60,025 nt of DNA, from contig JACJYC010000028.1 in the NCBI GenBank assembly GCA_020636325.1, positions 1 to 60,025 of the forward strand, given 5' to 3'. Positions 43,948-52,946 of this stretch are shown piece by piece (position 1 is the first letter of the stretch; every line of letters begins with the position of its first letter). Origin of the DNA: Lewinellaceae bacterium. GTDB taxonomy: Bacteria; Bacteroidota; Bacteroidia; Chitinophagales; Saprospiraceae. Made by a program: the position numbers and the translations under genes. Under the pieces are notes generated by a model. That model worked only from the letters and a program-made list of their open reading frames with translations. It was not told the origin of the DNA and made no database searches.

Positions 43948-45141
43948 CTATTTCATCATTTCATCAACTATCACCTTCCGGAATTCCAGAAAAACATCCT
44001 TAAGCCCGCTGTCGGCATCTGTTCCGTAGTTGATCAGCAGGGACAATGTATAGTCCTGATTGGGGAAGTAGAACAGGTCGCCGGTGTAGGCGAGGTCGCG
44101 ACCTCGGTGCCCCAGGCCGTATTGGTCAGGTGAACGGTCGTAGAAATCCTTTCGGATCGTTACGCCGTACCCTTCCTGGTCGGGAAGGTCCTCGGCAGAT
44201 ATCCTCGTCATTTCCTGAAGTGCGGATTCGGTCAGGACGGTTTTATCCCGCAATAACGCCTCGATAAAATGCTGAAGGTCGAACACCGTGGAATAAATGC
44301 CGCCGTAACCGTTGCCGCTGCCCGTATTGAAATTGGACATGTTCACGATCGTTCCGTTGTTGTACAGGTCGTAATAACCCTGGGCCACGAAATCAGGCAA
44401 CGGATCGTGCCAGTGGTAGTACGTATGCCCAAGCCCCAACGGACGGATCACCTTGTCGCGAAGCAGATCCGCGTGATTTTGACCGGTTGCGCCCTCGATC
44501 GCCATGATCGCCAGCAACAGGTTGGTATTGGAATACTCCAGTTGGGTTCCGGGTTCAAACAGCGCATCCACACCATAAACATAACCGAGCAGGTCTTCAG
44601 GGGTCCAGAACCGGGCAGGATCATTCAGGATGGCCAGATAAAAACTGTTCTGGTCGATCAGATCCGGGATACCTGAAGTGTGGTTAAGCAGCTGCCGGAT
44701 CGTCACCTTGTCGGCATTGGCCACCTTCCGGGTGTATTTGGATGCAACATACCGGGTAAGGGGGGCGTCGAGGTCAAAGCGGTCCTCCTCCTCCAGTTTC
44801 ATGACCAATGTCCCGATAAAGATCTTAGTGATGCTGGCTGCCTTCGAAACATGGCAAGGTTGCATAGGGATCTGCCGGTCGATGTCGGCCATTCCGGAAG
44901 CCCCGTACCAAACACCGCCGCCGTCCCGGATCAGAATGGCAATCCCGGGTAGTCCCTTGGCAGTATATTGGTCAATGACCGATTGATAGATCGCGGCTTT
45001 CGGATGTTCATCCGGCGAAGGCGCCGATACGGTACAGGCATTCGTCGGCCGGATCGGGTCCTTTTGGCAACTCCACATCAGCATCAACAGGAGCGCCGCG
45101 GCAAAACCGCTTCTGGCGATCCATATGAATAGCGTTCTCAT
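43948..45141 (-). CDS. Serine hydrolase lipoprotein (class C beta-lactamase family)
   Basis: The 397-residue product has a signal with lipobox MWSC (Cys25). The penicillin-recognising motifs are present: SITK at 103-106 (catalytic Ser103, Lys106), YSN at 203-205, and an HRG motif near residue 350 at the KTG-equivalent position. The fold is of the class C/peptidase S12 type, which includes DD-peptidases, esterases and D-amino-acid peptidases; antibiotic hydrolysis should not be assumed. Its start overlaps the stop of the upstream barrel protein by 4 bp (ATGA), so the two are translated together. It probably acts at the periplasmic face of a membrane. Confidence 0.87.
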   Translation of the reverse strand: MRTLFIWIARSGFAAALLLMLMWSCQKDPIRPTNACTVSAPSPDEHPKAAIYQSVIDQYTAKGLPGIAILIRDGGGVWYGASGMADIDRQIPMQPCHVSKAASITKIFIGTLVMKLEEEDRFDLDAPLTRYVASKYTRKVANADKVTIRQLLNHTSGIPDLIDQNSFYLAILNDPARFWTPEDLLGYVYGVDALFEPGTQLEYSNTNLLLAIMAIEGATGQNHADLLRDKVIRPLGLGHTYYHWHDPLPDFVAQGYYDLYNNGTIVNMSNFNTGSGNGYGGIYSTVFDLQHFIEALLRDKTVLTESALQEMTRISAEDLPDQEGYGVTIRKDFYDRSPDQYGLGHRGRDLAYTGDLFYFPNQDYTLSLLINYGTDADSGLKDVFLEFRKVIVDEMMK

Positions 45142-45773
45142 GGTACTTGGCTTTGTTTAAAAAATGGGACCGATACCCCCAGGTGAAGGGCTGAGTTGGG
45201 CAAAATGGGCACATATTCCTTCACAAAGGGCATCTGAAGATAAACCTGATAGGCCAGGAACAGCCGCAGATTTCCCATGTTTTGGAAGGTATACCCTCCG
45301 CCCAGACTGATGCTGACCATAGCCTGAGGCCGACCGATGGAAGATTGGCGGGTGTACGTTCCGTTTTCCGAAAGCTCGAAGACCTGCGCTGCCGGAATAC
45401 TGTGCAGGTAGCCTGCCCCCAGGCGCGATTCCAGGTCTATCGGAACGCCGAAATGATACCGGTAACCCGCCTCGCTGTACAACTGAATACCGTGCTGTAC
45501 ATAACGATGATAAAAATACCCTACCCGCACAGTCTGAAACCATTCATTCTTCTGGTCGTGGTTGTAGCGGAATTCCGTACCGACCGAAAAACCCGGATGC
45601 GCCGGGACACCCCAAACGCCCAATACACCTGCGCCGGGCAGGAGCGTAGCATTATTAAAAACGGTAATGGAGATCGGGCGCAGGCTTTCAGCTGTCGATT
45701 GCGCCCCCAGCGATACGGCGACCATAGCCCAAATGACCGCCGCAAACCACCTATTCATCTTGTAGGCCTTCAT
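45138..45773 (-). CDS. Putative outer-membrane beta-barrel protein
   Basis: The 211-residue product has a signal peptide ending near SLGAQS and then alternating aromatic strands (FSVGTEFRYNHDQ, TVRVGYFYHRYVQHGIQLYS, EAGYRYHFGVP, AMVSISLGGGYTF, LRLFLAYQVYLQMP) that end in LHLGVSVPFF, as expected for a small porin-like barrel. I recognise no specific family. Starts at 45758 or 45800 are possible. It overlaps the serine hydrolase gene by 4 bp, so the barrel and the lipoprotein enzyme likely work at the same membrane. Confidence 0.7.
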   Translation of the reverse strand: MKAYKMNRWFAAVIWAMVAVSLGAQSTAESLRPISITVFNNATLLPGAGVLGVWGVPAHPGFSVGTEFRYNHDQKNEWFQTVRVGYFYHRYVQHGIQLYSEAGYRYHFGVPIDLESRLGAGYLHSIPAAQVFELSENGTYTRQSSIGRPQAMVSISLGGGYTFQNMGNLRLFLAYQVYLQMPFVKEYVPILPNSALHLGVSVPFFKQSQVP

Positions 45774-45905
45774 AGTTCTGATGGGATATTGGACAATCAA
45801 TTTGCAGCATTATACCCCGTTTTCAAATGATGCAAATCAGCTTGAATGGTGATTGCCGTTGCCGGTCAGGCCTTCGGATTGGGTAACAATCCGGCTCCGA
45901 AATGG

Positions 45906-46115
45906 GACTTGAGGGTATCCGCGGCGAGGCGCGGCCTCTGGCGAATGAGGATAAAGGTTAAAGGCTAAAGGTTAAAGGTTAAAGTTGCCAAATGGCAGCA
46001 GCCTGGGATCAATGAGCGTGTGCTTAATGGCTGCGGGCCTTTAGGTCCGCCATGTCGGTAGCATCCCGGTTGCATTTTTACGTTCCCGGCCTGTAGGGCC
46101 GGTATGTGATGGCTT
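45906..46115. repeat. REP-like dispersed element, copy 3
   Basis: This copy starts with the tail of the unit (GACTTGAGGGTATCCGCGGC) and continues with its head up to GTATGTGATGGC. From 45951 to 46113 it matches 43493-43655 almost base for base, with a single T insertion and one extra AAAGGT word. The rest of the 626-bp gap (45774-45905 and 46116-46399) holds nothing I can name except an AT-rich leader before the peroxidase gene. Confidence 0.85.
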
Positions 46116-46399
46116 TCCAACCGGCAATATCTGTGTAGGCCGATGCCGGATCGACGCATTAAAAAATGGATAGAACGGATTTCAACCGGCGCGCCTCTAT
46201 TGCCGAAGTCCAATTAAAAAGGGGTAACAATCCGGCCGCACAGGTGATCTTCATAGGATAGGCAGGTGCTAAGAAGAAGAATTTTTATAAATTATTAAAA
46301 ATTCAATATGTCTTTTGAAACTTCTTTTTAGTGTCGCCGTAAAGACAGTTTGAAATCGGGACAACCGGCGTCTTCCGGTTTGAATACAACAAATTTCCT

Positions 46400-47716
46400 A
46401 TGAAAACACCTGTTACAATTTTAGGCTTCTCTCTGTTGCTCGTTTGGGGTTGCAAACATGAAGGTTTCTCCCCCATCGACAATGATCTATCCCTGGCTAT
46501 AGGCAACAAAGAACGGTATATCCTTCCCGACAGCAAGGATTACGCCAATATCCCGCAATCTGCCGCCAATCCGCTGACAAGTCAAAAGGTTGAGTTGGGC
46601 AAATTGCTTTTTTTCGAACCGGCATTCGGCATTGAGAACAAGTACCCCGAAGGAAAGAATACCTTTTCCTGCGGATCCTGTCACGTACCTTCGTCGGGTT
46701 TCCGCCCCGGAAGGTCGCAGGGGATCGCTGACGGCGGCAGCGGCTTCGGCTTTCACGGCGAGGCGCGGTTCAAAAACCCCGTGTACCCTGAGGATTCCAT
46801 CGACGCCCAGGGGGCAAGGCCGCTGTCGGTATTGAACGTTGCCTTTGTCACCAATTCCATGTGGAACGGTTCGTTCGGCTCCGATGGCGTCAATGCCGGA
46901 ACCGAGGACAAATGGGGCGTCTTTGACCCCGGCACCGCCATCAACCACCAGTACCTGGGCAACCTCGAAGGACAGAACATCGAAGGGCTGAAAACACATC
47001 GGCTGAACTACTCCAAGGCATTGGCCGAGCAATACGGCTACAAGGAGATGTTTGACGCCGCCTTCCCGGATGTGCCCGAAGCGGAGCGGTACAGCCGAAA
47101 GACCGCCAGTTTTGCCATCTCCGCCTATATCCGTACCCTGACCACAACCGAAGCGCCGTTCCAGCGCTGGCTCAAAGGCGACGACAACGCCATGTCCGAA
47201 CAGCAGAAACGCGGCGCCATCCTGTTTTTTGAAAAACTCAATTGCGACGGCTGCCATTTTGAAGCCAACCTGGGTTCCAATACGTTTGCCGCACTCGGTG
47301 TGAACGACCTGTTCGAGGTCGGCGGGCTGAAAACCTCCGTCAACGACCGCAGAAACCTGGGCCGCGGCGGCTTTACCGGCGAAGAACGCGATATGTACAA
47401 GTTCCGGGTCCCGCAGCTGTACAACCTCGGCGACAGCGGTCCTTATTTCCACGGCGCCAGCAAACAAACACTGGAAGAAGTGGTGCGCTACTTCAATGAC
47501 GGTATCCCCGAAAACAGCCGGGTTCCGCAATCGCAACTCCACCCCTTCCTGCGCCCCCTCCAGATGACCGAACAGGAGATCAAAGACCTGACTGAATTCC
47601 TGCAGGAAGGCCTCCGGGATCCCAATCTCAACCGGTTCGTGCCCGGGCAGATGCTATCCGGGATGTGTTTCCCGAACAATGACCCGGATTCGAAGGAGGA
47701 TATGGGGTGTAATTGA
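46400..47716 (+). CDS. Di-haem cytochrome c peroxidase lipoprotein (MauG/CcpA type)
   Basis: The 438-residue product has lipobox VWGC (Cys18) and two c-type haem sites: CGSCH at 91-95 and CDGCH at 282-286. Context fits bacterial di-haem peroxidases: VELGKLLFFEPAFG before the first haem, RSVLN-like PLSVLNVAFVTNSMWNG, AFPDV, FAISAYIRTL, and KFRVPQLYNLGDSGPYFHGA near the end (the conserved proline-rich peroxidase segment). It would reduce hydrogen peroxide in the periplasm using electrons from a small cytochrome, or act as a MauG-like oxidase. It is a single gene, with no partner nearby. Confidence 0.9.
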   Translation: MKTPVTILGFSLLLVWGCKHEGFSPIDNDLSLAIGNKERYILPDSKDYANIPQSAANPLTSQKVELGKLLFFEPAFGIENKYPEGKNTFSCGSCHVPSSGFRPGRSQGIADGGSGFGFHGEARFKNPVYPEDSIDAQGARPLSVLNVAFVTNSMWNGSFGSDGVNAGTEDKWGVFDPGTAINHQYLGNLEGQNIEGLKTHRLNYSKALAEQYGYKEMFDAAFPDVPEAERYSRKTASFAISAYIRTLTTTEAPFQRWLKGDDNAMSEQQKRGAILFFEKLNCDGCHFEANLGSNTFAALGVNDLFEVGGLKTSVNDRRNLGRGGFTGEERDMYKFRVPQLYNLGDSGPYFHGASKQTLEEVVRYFNDGIPENSRVPQSQLHPFLRPLQMTEQEIKDLTEFLQEGLRDPNLNRFVPGQMLSGMCFPNNDPDSKEDMGCN

Positions 47717-47717
47717 G

Positions 47718-47876
47718 GTTGTTGCTGGATGCTAGTCGCTGGATGCTGGTCGCTGGATATCAGATGCTGGATGCTGGTCGCTGGATGCTGCCACGCTGAG
47801 GCGTGGTGGATGCTGGTCGCTGGATGCTGGATGCTGGATGTCAGATGCTGGATGCTGGTCGCTGGATGCTGGCAGA
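47718..47876. repeat. GCTGGATGCTGGTC tandem array with embedded hairpin
   Basis: About ten 10-14 bp units (CTGGATGCTGGTCG, with CTGGATATCAGATG variants). They are interrupted at 47791-47806 by the hairpin CCACGC-TGAG-GCGTGG. It lies between the convergent ends of the peroxidase gene and operon C. Confidence 0.85.
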
Positions 47877-47948
47877 CTGTCAACTGACCACTGACCACTG
47901 ACCACTGACAACTGACCACTGACAACTGACCACTGACAACTGTCCACT
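47877..47948. repeat. ACTGACCACTGACAA tandem array
   Basis: About nine units of CTGACCACTGA/CTGACAACTGA directly follow the previous array and end 5 bp before the stop of permease 14. With the preceding array it fills the whole 236-bp gap. Confidence 0.85.
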
Positions 47949-47952
47949 ACTA

Positions 47953-50382
47953 TCACTCGCTGCGCAAAGACTTCACCGGGTTGGCCCATGCGGCCCTGAT
48001 GCTTTGAAAGCTGATGGTCAGGAAGGTCACGGCTACGGCGGTTACTCCGGCAAGCGCCAAAATATACCAGGGAATCTCGATCCTGTAGGCGAAATCCTGG
48101 AGCCAGCGGTACATGAAATAATACCCGGTTGGTGCGGCCAGCAGCAGCGCCACCAGAACCAGTTTCAGAAAATCTTTCGACAGCAGGGAAACAATGCCGT
48201 AGGTAGAAGCGCCCAGCACTTTTCGCACGCCGATCTCCTTGGTTCGCTGTTGAACCGTAAAGGTCGCCAGACCGAGCAGGCCGATGCAGGCGATAAACAC
48301 AGCGATACAGGCAAAAACGCTCATGATCTCCCCAACCCTGGTTTCGGCGTCGTACAGCCGGTCGAACCGTTCATCCAGAAAAGTATATTCAAAGGGTTGC
48401 GCCGGCGCCATTTCATCCCAGGTTTTCCTGAATTCGCGGATCAATCCTTCCAGGTCCGTGGTTTTGAACCTGAAACTCAAAAAGGCCGGTTGGTCCCGCC
48501 TGAACAGCGCTACGGGTTCAATATTGGTCCGCAGGCTGGTGAAATTGAAATCCTTCACCACGCCTACGATGGTATGCGGATCCACTTCTCCATGGGCGCC
48601 CACAAAGCTGATTTCCTGCCCTTCTACGGGTTGCTGAGGATACCCGAGCGAACGGGCAAAGGTCTCGTTGATGAGGACGGCCGTACTGTCGGTAGCGATA
48701 TCTTTCGAAAAATCACGGCCTTCCGCCATCTCCAACCCCATTGTTTTCACGAAGTCGAAGTCCACCCACCAGTTATTGGACAGGATGGAGTTCTCCTGGG
48801 AGGCATTTCGGCCTTTTATGACGGTACCGGTATTGCGTACGATCGTAGCCGGGATATTGCTGCTGGCCGAAGCGCTGATGACCGAATGGTTTTGGAGCAT
48901 CCGCTCCTTGAAAACCGCCAACCGGTTATCCAACAGGCCGATATCGCGCAGGACCAGTACATTCTCCTTTTCGAAGCCCAGTTTTTTATCCTGAATGAAA
49001 CGCAACTGCCTGTAAACCACCATTGATCCGATCAGCAGTACGATAGTGGTAAAAAACTGAAACACCACCAACCCGTTTCGGAAGCCCTTGCCGCCCGATT
49101 TGCCCACCGGAAAGCCGGTCCTGTTCTTCAGGATATGGACCAGTTGGAACGAAGACAGGAAAAAAGCCGGATAACTGCCCGCTGCAAAGCCGATCAATAC
49201 CGTTGTCAACAGCGCCGACAGCGCAAAACCCGGCCGCAAAAGAGCGGTTAGTTCCAATGCTTTCCCGGACAAGGCATTGAATGCCGGCAGCAGCAGATAC
49301 ATACCCGCAACGGCCACGATCATCGCTATGGCACTCATCGCCAGGCTTTCGCTCAGGAATTGCCCGGCGAGGTCTCCCCGCAAGGCGCCCACGGCCTTCC
49401 GAACGCCCACTTCCTTCGCCCGGACCGCCGAACGGGCGGTCGCGAGGTTCATGAAATTGATGCAGGCCAGCGCCAGGATAAACAGGCCGATGATGGAGAA
49501 GATATAAACATATTTCACATCTCCGTTCACGCCCGGCTCTTTGTCAAGGTCCGAATGGAGGTGGATATCCCTGACCGGAAAGAACTCCACCCGGGCATAA
49601 TTGCCGGCTTCGCGGAACTCCTCCCAGGATACATGCAGGTAGTCCTTCAGGATCGTAGAAAAATTGCCGACAAATATATCCGTTGCCTTTTGCGACAAGG
49701 CAGCCGGGTCGGCGCCTTTTCTCAACAGGAAATAGTTGTAGTAATTGGTATTGCCCCAGCTTTCATCCCATTCCAGGTTGATGCTGGAGACCGGGCGAAA
49801 AAAGTCGAAATGGAAATGGGAGTTTTCGGGGATGTCCTCCATCAGTCCGGTAACCTTGCACGGCGTTTCTCCGAACGTCAGGACCTTGCCGAGCGGGTCC
49901 TCCTGCCCGAAATATTTCTCTGCGGCCGTTTTTGTGATGACGACCGAGTTGGGGTCGGTCAGGGCTGCGGAAGCATCTCCTTCCAGCAATTTGAAAGAAA
50001 ATACCCGGAACAGGGTGCTGTCCGCAAAAATCACCTTCTCCTCCTTGAAAGATTGGTTGTCGTACCGCACCACGAAATCCCCCCAGCTTCGGAGCCTGCA
50101 GTATGATTCGATTTCCGGAATATCCTGCTTGAACATAGGCCCAGCGGGTTTGGGCGTCCCTGCCGTATGGGCGAGCTGCTCGCCCAGTTTGGCATAAAAA
50201 TTCAAGCGGTAGAGCCGGTCGATATTGGCATGATACCGGTCATAGCTCAGTTCATCCTTCACATAAAGGAAAATGAAGAAGAAACAGACCATGCCGACGC
50301 TCAATCCGAGGATATTGATGAGCGCGTACAGCGGGTGTTTAAGCAGGCTGCGGATGGCGATTTTCAGGTAGTTCCGGAACAT
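47953..50382 (-). CDS. MacB/FtsX-type ABC permease, paralogue 14 of 17 (last gene of operon C)
   Basis: The 809-residue product starts MFRNYLKIAIRSLLK. FtsX 1 has KEVGVRKAVGALRGDLAGQF, FtsX 2 KEIGVRKVLGASTYGIVSLL preceded by TVQQRT. The loop before FtsX 1 (HSDLDKEPGVNGDVKYVYIF) matches the class of paralogues 1 and 11. In the second core the linker NTGTVIKGRNASQENSIL is characteristic of this copy. It is separated from permease 15 by 169 bp holding a permease fossil, and no promoter of the shared type precedes it, so it likely belongs to the 17-16-15 unit. Confidence 0.92.
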   Translation of the reverse strand: MFRNYLKIAIRSLLKHPLYALINILGLSVGMVCFFFIFLYVKDELSYDRYHANIDRLYRLNFYAKLGEQLAHTAGTPKPAGPMFKQDIPEIESYCRLRSWGDFVVRYDNQSFKEEKVIFADSTLFRVFSFKLLEGDASAALTDPNSVVITKTAAEKYFGQEDPLGKVLTFGETPCKVTGLMEDIPENSHFHFDFFRPVSSINLEWDESWGNTNYYNYFLLRKGADPAALSQKATDIFVGNFSTILKDYLHVSWEEFREAGNYARVEFFPVRDIHLHSDLDKEPGVNGDVKYVYIFSIIGLFILALACINFMNLATARSAVRAKEVGVRKAVGALRGDLAGQFLSESLAMSAIAMIVAVAGMYLLLPAFNALSGKALELTALLRPGFALSALLTTVLIGFAAGSYPAFFLSSFQLVHILKNRTGFPVGKSGGKGFRNGLVVFQFFTTIVLLIGSMVVYRQLRFIQDKKLGFEKENVLVLRDIGLLDNRLAVFKERMLQNHSVISASASSNIPATIVRNTGTVIKGRNASQENSILSNNWWVDFDFVKTMGLEMAEGRDFSKDIATDSTAVLINETFARSLGYPQQPVEGQEISFVGAHGEVDPHTIVGVVKDFNFTSLRTNIEPVALFRRDQPAFLSFRFKTTDLEGLIREFRKTWDEMAPAQPFEYTFLDERFDRLYDAETRVGEIMSVFACIAVFIACIGLLGLATFTVQQRTKEIGVRKVLGASTYGIVSLLSKDFLKLVLVALLLAAPTGYYFMYRWLQDFAYRIEIPWYILALAGVTAVAVTFLTISFQSIRAAWANPVKSLRSE

Positions 50383-50429
50383 GACTGAAAGGTTATTGTT
50401 GTTTTAAAGGCGTCAAAACCCAAAAAAAG

Positions 50430-50531
50430 TTACTCGATGCGCAAAGATTCCACCGGGTTGGCATGCGCTGCCGCAAATGTCCGGTTCTTGACCAGACTCC
50501 GCCAGGCAGCCAGGAAGTAATGTCGGATCAT
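50430..50531 (-). pseudogene. Permease fossil: first 19 and last 14 codons joined in frame
   Basis: A 33-codon open frame begins MIRHYFLAAWRSLVKNRTF, identical to the start of permease 16, and passes directly into AAAHANPVESLRIE, the usual permease C-terminus (permease 16 ends AAAHANPVDSLKDE). About 765 codons between have been lost without breaking the frame. The start and stop remain, so a tiny peptide could still be made, but function as a permease is impossible. It shows there was once another permease between 15 and 14, making operon C a five-gene unit. Confidence 0.85.
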
Positions 50532-50669
50532 CGGGTGATATTTTTATATCTTCATTCGTTCCTCAGGCTCTTAATCGGGTTGGCCAGGGCCGCTTTGATG
50601 CTTTGAAAACTCACCGTGGCAAAAGCGATCAACAAAGCAGCCAGGCCGGCCAGCGCAAATACCCACCAA
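50476..50669. repeat. 194-bp direct repeat, copy A
   Basis: Copy A covers the 5' end of the permease fossil, the intergenic gap and the last ~40 codons of permease 15. It matches 55291-55484 at equal length with only three differences that I count. The two copies are 4815 bp apart in direct orientation. Confidence 0.9.
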
Positions 50670-52936
50670 TGAATATCGATCCGGTAGGCAAAATCCTGCA
50701 GCCAGTTGTCCATGAAATACCAGGCCAGCGGCGTGGCGATCAGGATGCCGATGAATACGGGTTTGAGAAAATCCCGTGACAACAGGCCGACGATACCCGC
50801 AACGCTGGCGCCGATCACCTTGCGGATACCGATCTCCTTAGTGCGGTTAGCGGCGGCAAAGGCAGCAAGGCCGAACATACCGAGGCCTGCAATAAAAATG
50901 GCAATCCCCGCAAACAGGGCGAAAATTGCTCCCTGCCTGGATTCGCTCTGGTACAACCGGTCGAGTCGTTCATCCAGAAACTGGTACGTAAACGGAAAGT
51001 CAGGCGATATCCGGTTCCAGGTTTGCCCGGCAGCGGCAATGACCTGCGGTATCCGATCACCCCGGGCTTTTACGGCAATCACCCCGCCTCCGAAGGAGGT
51101 CGAGATCACCAGGGGTTCAATGGCATCGTGCAGGCTGGTAAAATGGTAGTCCGCCACGATACCGACGATCTCTCTGGGGAGGGAATCAAAAGAGGACAAC
51201 AAGATCTTCTTACCGAGCGCTTCAGCCGGTGTCAGACCGAGGTCCTTTACCGCGCGTTCGTTGAGGATGGCTGCCCGGGTGCTGTCGCTGGCCAATCTTG
51301 GATCAAAATCCCGACCGGCAACCAGTTGCAGTCCTAGCGTTTTCACGAATTCGAAATCCGCGAATGCCGTCCGCATGCGAATATTCTGATTCAACTCGGG
51401 AACATCTACGGTCGTAGCATCATGGTGCCCTCCGGGAATCCCGTTCATGAATGCTATATCCGCCACGCCGGGTTCCTGTTTCAGGCGTTGACGGAAAGTC
51501 TCCCGGTTGGCATATAGCTCCCGGCTGTTGACACTCATTATCAAAATGTGTTCTTTATCAAAACCGAGACTTTTGTTCCGCATATAGCTCAACTGCTGCT
51601 GAATCAGAAAGGTACTGCAAAGCAACCCGACCGAAAGGACGAATTGGAACACCACCAGTGCCTTGCGCAACCCGGCAGTTCGTCGTTCGCCGGTCGAGCC
51701 CTGGCCTTTCAACACGAATGCCGGTTTGAAGGACGATAGCAAAACACCCGGATAAAGCCCCGCGAGCAAACCGATCAAAATCGCTACCCCGGCGGTAGCG
51801 CTTATCAGTTGAACCGGTGACCAATCCAACTTGAGTGGAACCCCGAATAATGGGTCAAATGCAGGCAAAGCCAGGATCACCAATTGTGCCGCAACCAGGC
51901 CGGAAACCAGGCTGATGAACAGGCTTTCCCCTAATATTTTACTGATAATGCCTTTCCTTCCCGAGCCCAGTACCTTGTGAATCCCCACCTCCCGGCTTTT
52001 CTCCACCGCCCTGGCGGTCGACAGGTTGACGTAGTTGGCACAGGCAATGACGATCAGCAGCAAAGCCGCCATCAAAAATACATTGACCGCCTGTCGGTTT
52101 CCATGCCGCATAGGGTCATAGCGGGTGGCCGATTCGAAATAAATATCCCTGACCGGCTGAAGCCTGAGATCCATGCGGGTCCCCATCCGCGCGAAATCCT
52201 TCCCGAAATATTTGTCCATGAATTTCGGCAGTTTTCCTTCAAGGGCAATCGCATCCGTTCCGGGATTCAGCCGGATATAGGTGCATAAGGAGTTGTTCCA
52301 CCAGCCGGACCACCATTCCGCGTCTTCCAGGGCAAGGGTGCTTTCCACCATGTCAAAATCCATGTGCATCGGCGGCTGATGGTCGGCCAGCAATCCGGTA
52401 ATGGTTGCATCATAGTCGTTATCAATCCGGAGGGTCTGACCTACCGCCTGATATGGGTCCCCGAAATATTTCCTGGCGGCGTCCATGCTCAACACCATGT
52501 CGTGCGGCCTGGAAAGGGCTGTTTCAGGGTTTCCGGCGGCGAGTTGGATTCCGAAGAAAGTCAGGAAGTTGGGATCTGCATAGTAATAGTTATCCTCGGA
52601 GAATTGCTTGTCGTGTAACCTCACAATACTGCTGCCGTCCAGTACCCGGACCGCATCCTCAATTTCGGCGGGATAATCCTGTTTGAATGCCGGAGCGTAT
52701 GGGGCCGATGTAACACCGATATCATAAGGTTCCTTATTGATCTCCGAAACCCGGAGTATGCGAAAGGTCCGCTCAGGGTACGGCAAAGTACGGTCGGTTT
52801 GCCGCTCATTGATGACGTACACGGCAATGAGTACCGCTACCGCCATACCGATGGTTAATCCGGAAAAGTTGATGGCAGTTGTTACCTTATTGCGTAAAAG
52901 ATTCCGCCAGATGAGTTTGAAGTTATTCCTGAACAT
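50552..52936 (-). CDS. MacB/FtsX-type ABC permease, paralogue 15 of 17
   Basis: The 794-residue product starts MFRNNFKLIWRNLL at 52936, 10 bp past the stop of permease 16. The frame extends to 52981 but the extension overlaps that gene. In FtsX 1 the coupling arginine is replaced by histidine (REVGIHKVLGSGRKGIISKI); FtsX 2 has KEIGIRKVIGASVAGIVGLL and RDFLKPV. Its last ~40 codons are almost identical at DNA level to those of permease 17, unlike the rest of the two genes, so the 3' end was probably copied by gene conversion or unequal exchange. Confidence 0.91.
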   Translation of the reverse strand: MFRNNFKLIWRNLLRNKVTTAINFSGLTIGMAVAVLIAVYVINERQTDRTLPYPERTFRILRVSEINKEPYDIGVTSAPYAPAFKQDYPAEIEDAVRVLDGSSIVRLHDKQFSEDNYYYADPNFLTFFGIQLAAGNPETALSRPHDMVLSMDAARKYFGDPYQAVGQTLRIDNDYDATITGLLADHQPPMHMDFDMVESTLALEDAEWWSGWWNNSLCTYIRLNPGTDAIALEGKLPKFMDKYFGKDFARMGTRMDLRLQPVRDIYFESATRYDPMRHGNRQAVNVFLMAALLLIVIACANYVNLSTARAVEKSREVGIHKVLGSGRKGIISKILGESLFISLVSGLVAAQLVILALPAFDPLFGVPLKLDWSPVQLISATAGVAILIGLLAGLYPGVLLSSFKPAFVLKGQGSTGERRTAGLRKALVVFQFVLSVGLLCSTFLIQQQLSYMRNKSLGFDKEHILIMSVNSRELYANRETFRQRLKQEPGVADIAFMNGIPGGHHDATTVDVPELNQNIRMRTAFADFEFVKTLGLQLVAGRDFDPRLASDSTRAAILNERAVKDLGLTPAEALGKKILLSSFDSLPREIVGIVADYHFTSLHDAIEPLVISTSFGGGVIAVKARGDRIPQVIAAAGQTWNRISPDFPFTYQFLDERLDRLYQSESRQGAIFALFAGIAIFIAGLGMFGLAAFAAANRTKEIGIRKVIGASVAGIVGLLSRDFLKPVFIGILIATPLAWYFMDNWLQDFAYRIDIHWWVFALAGLAALLIAFATVSFQSIKAALANPIKSLRNE

Positions 52937-52946
52937 GATTCTTATT

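Noticed and set aside
43948..45141. Calling the two serine hydrolases antibiotic-resistance beta-lactamases
   Set aside because: The SxxK/YxN motifs define the wider S12/class C family, most of whose Bacteroidota members are peptidases or esterases; nothing here points to drug hydrolysis.
47718..47948. Tandem arrays considered as CRISPR
   Set aside because: Units are 7-14 bp with no spacers of constant length and no cas genes nearby.
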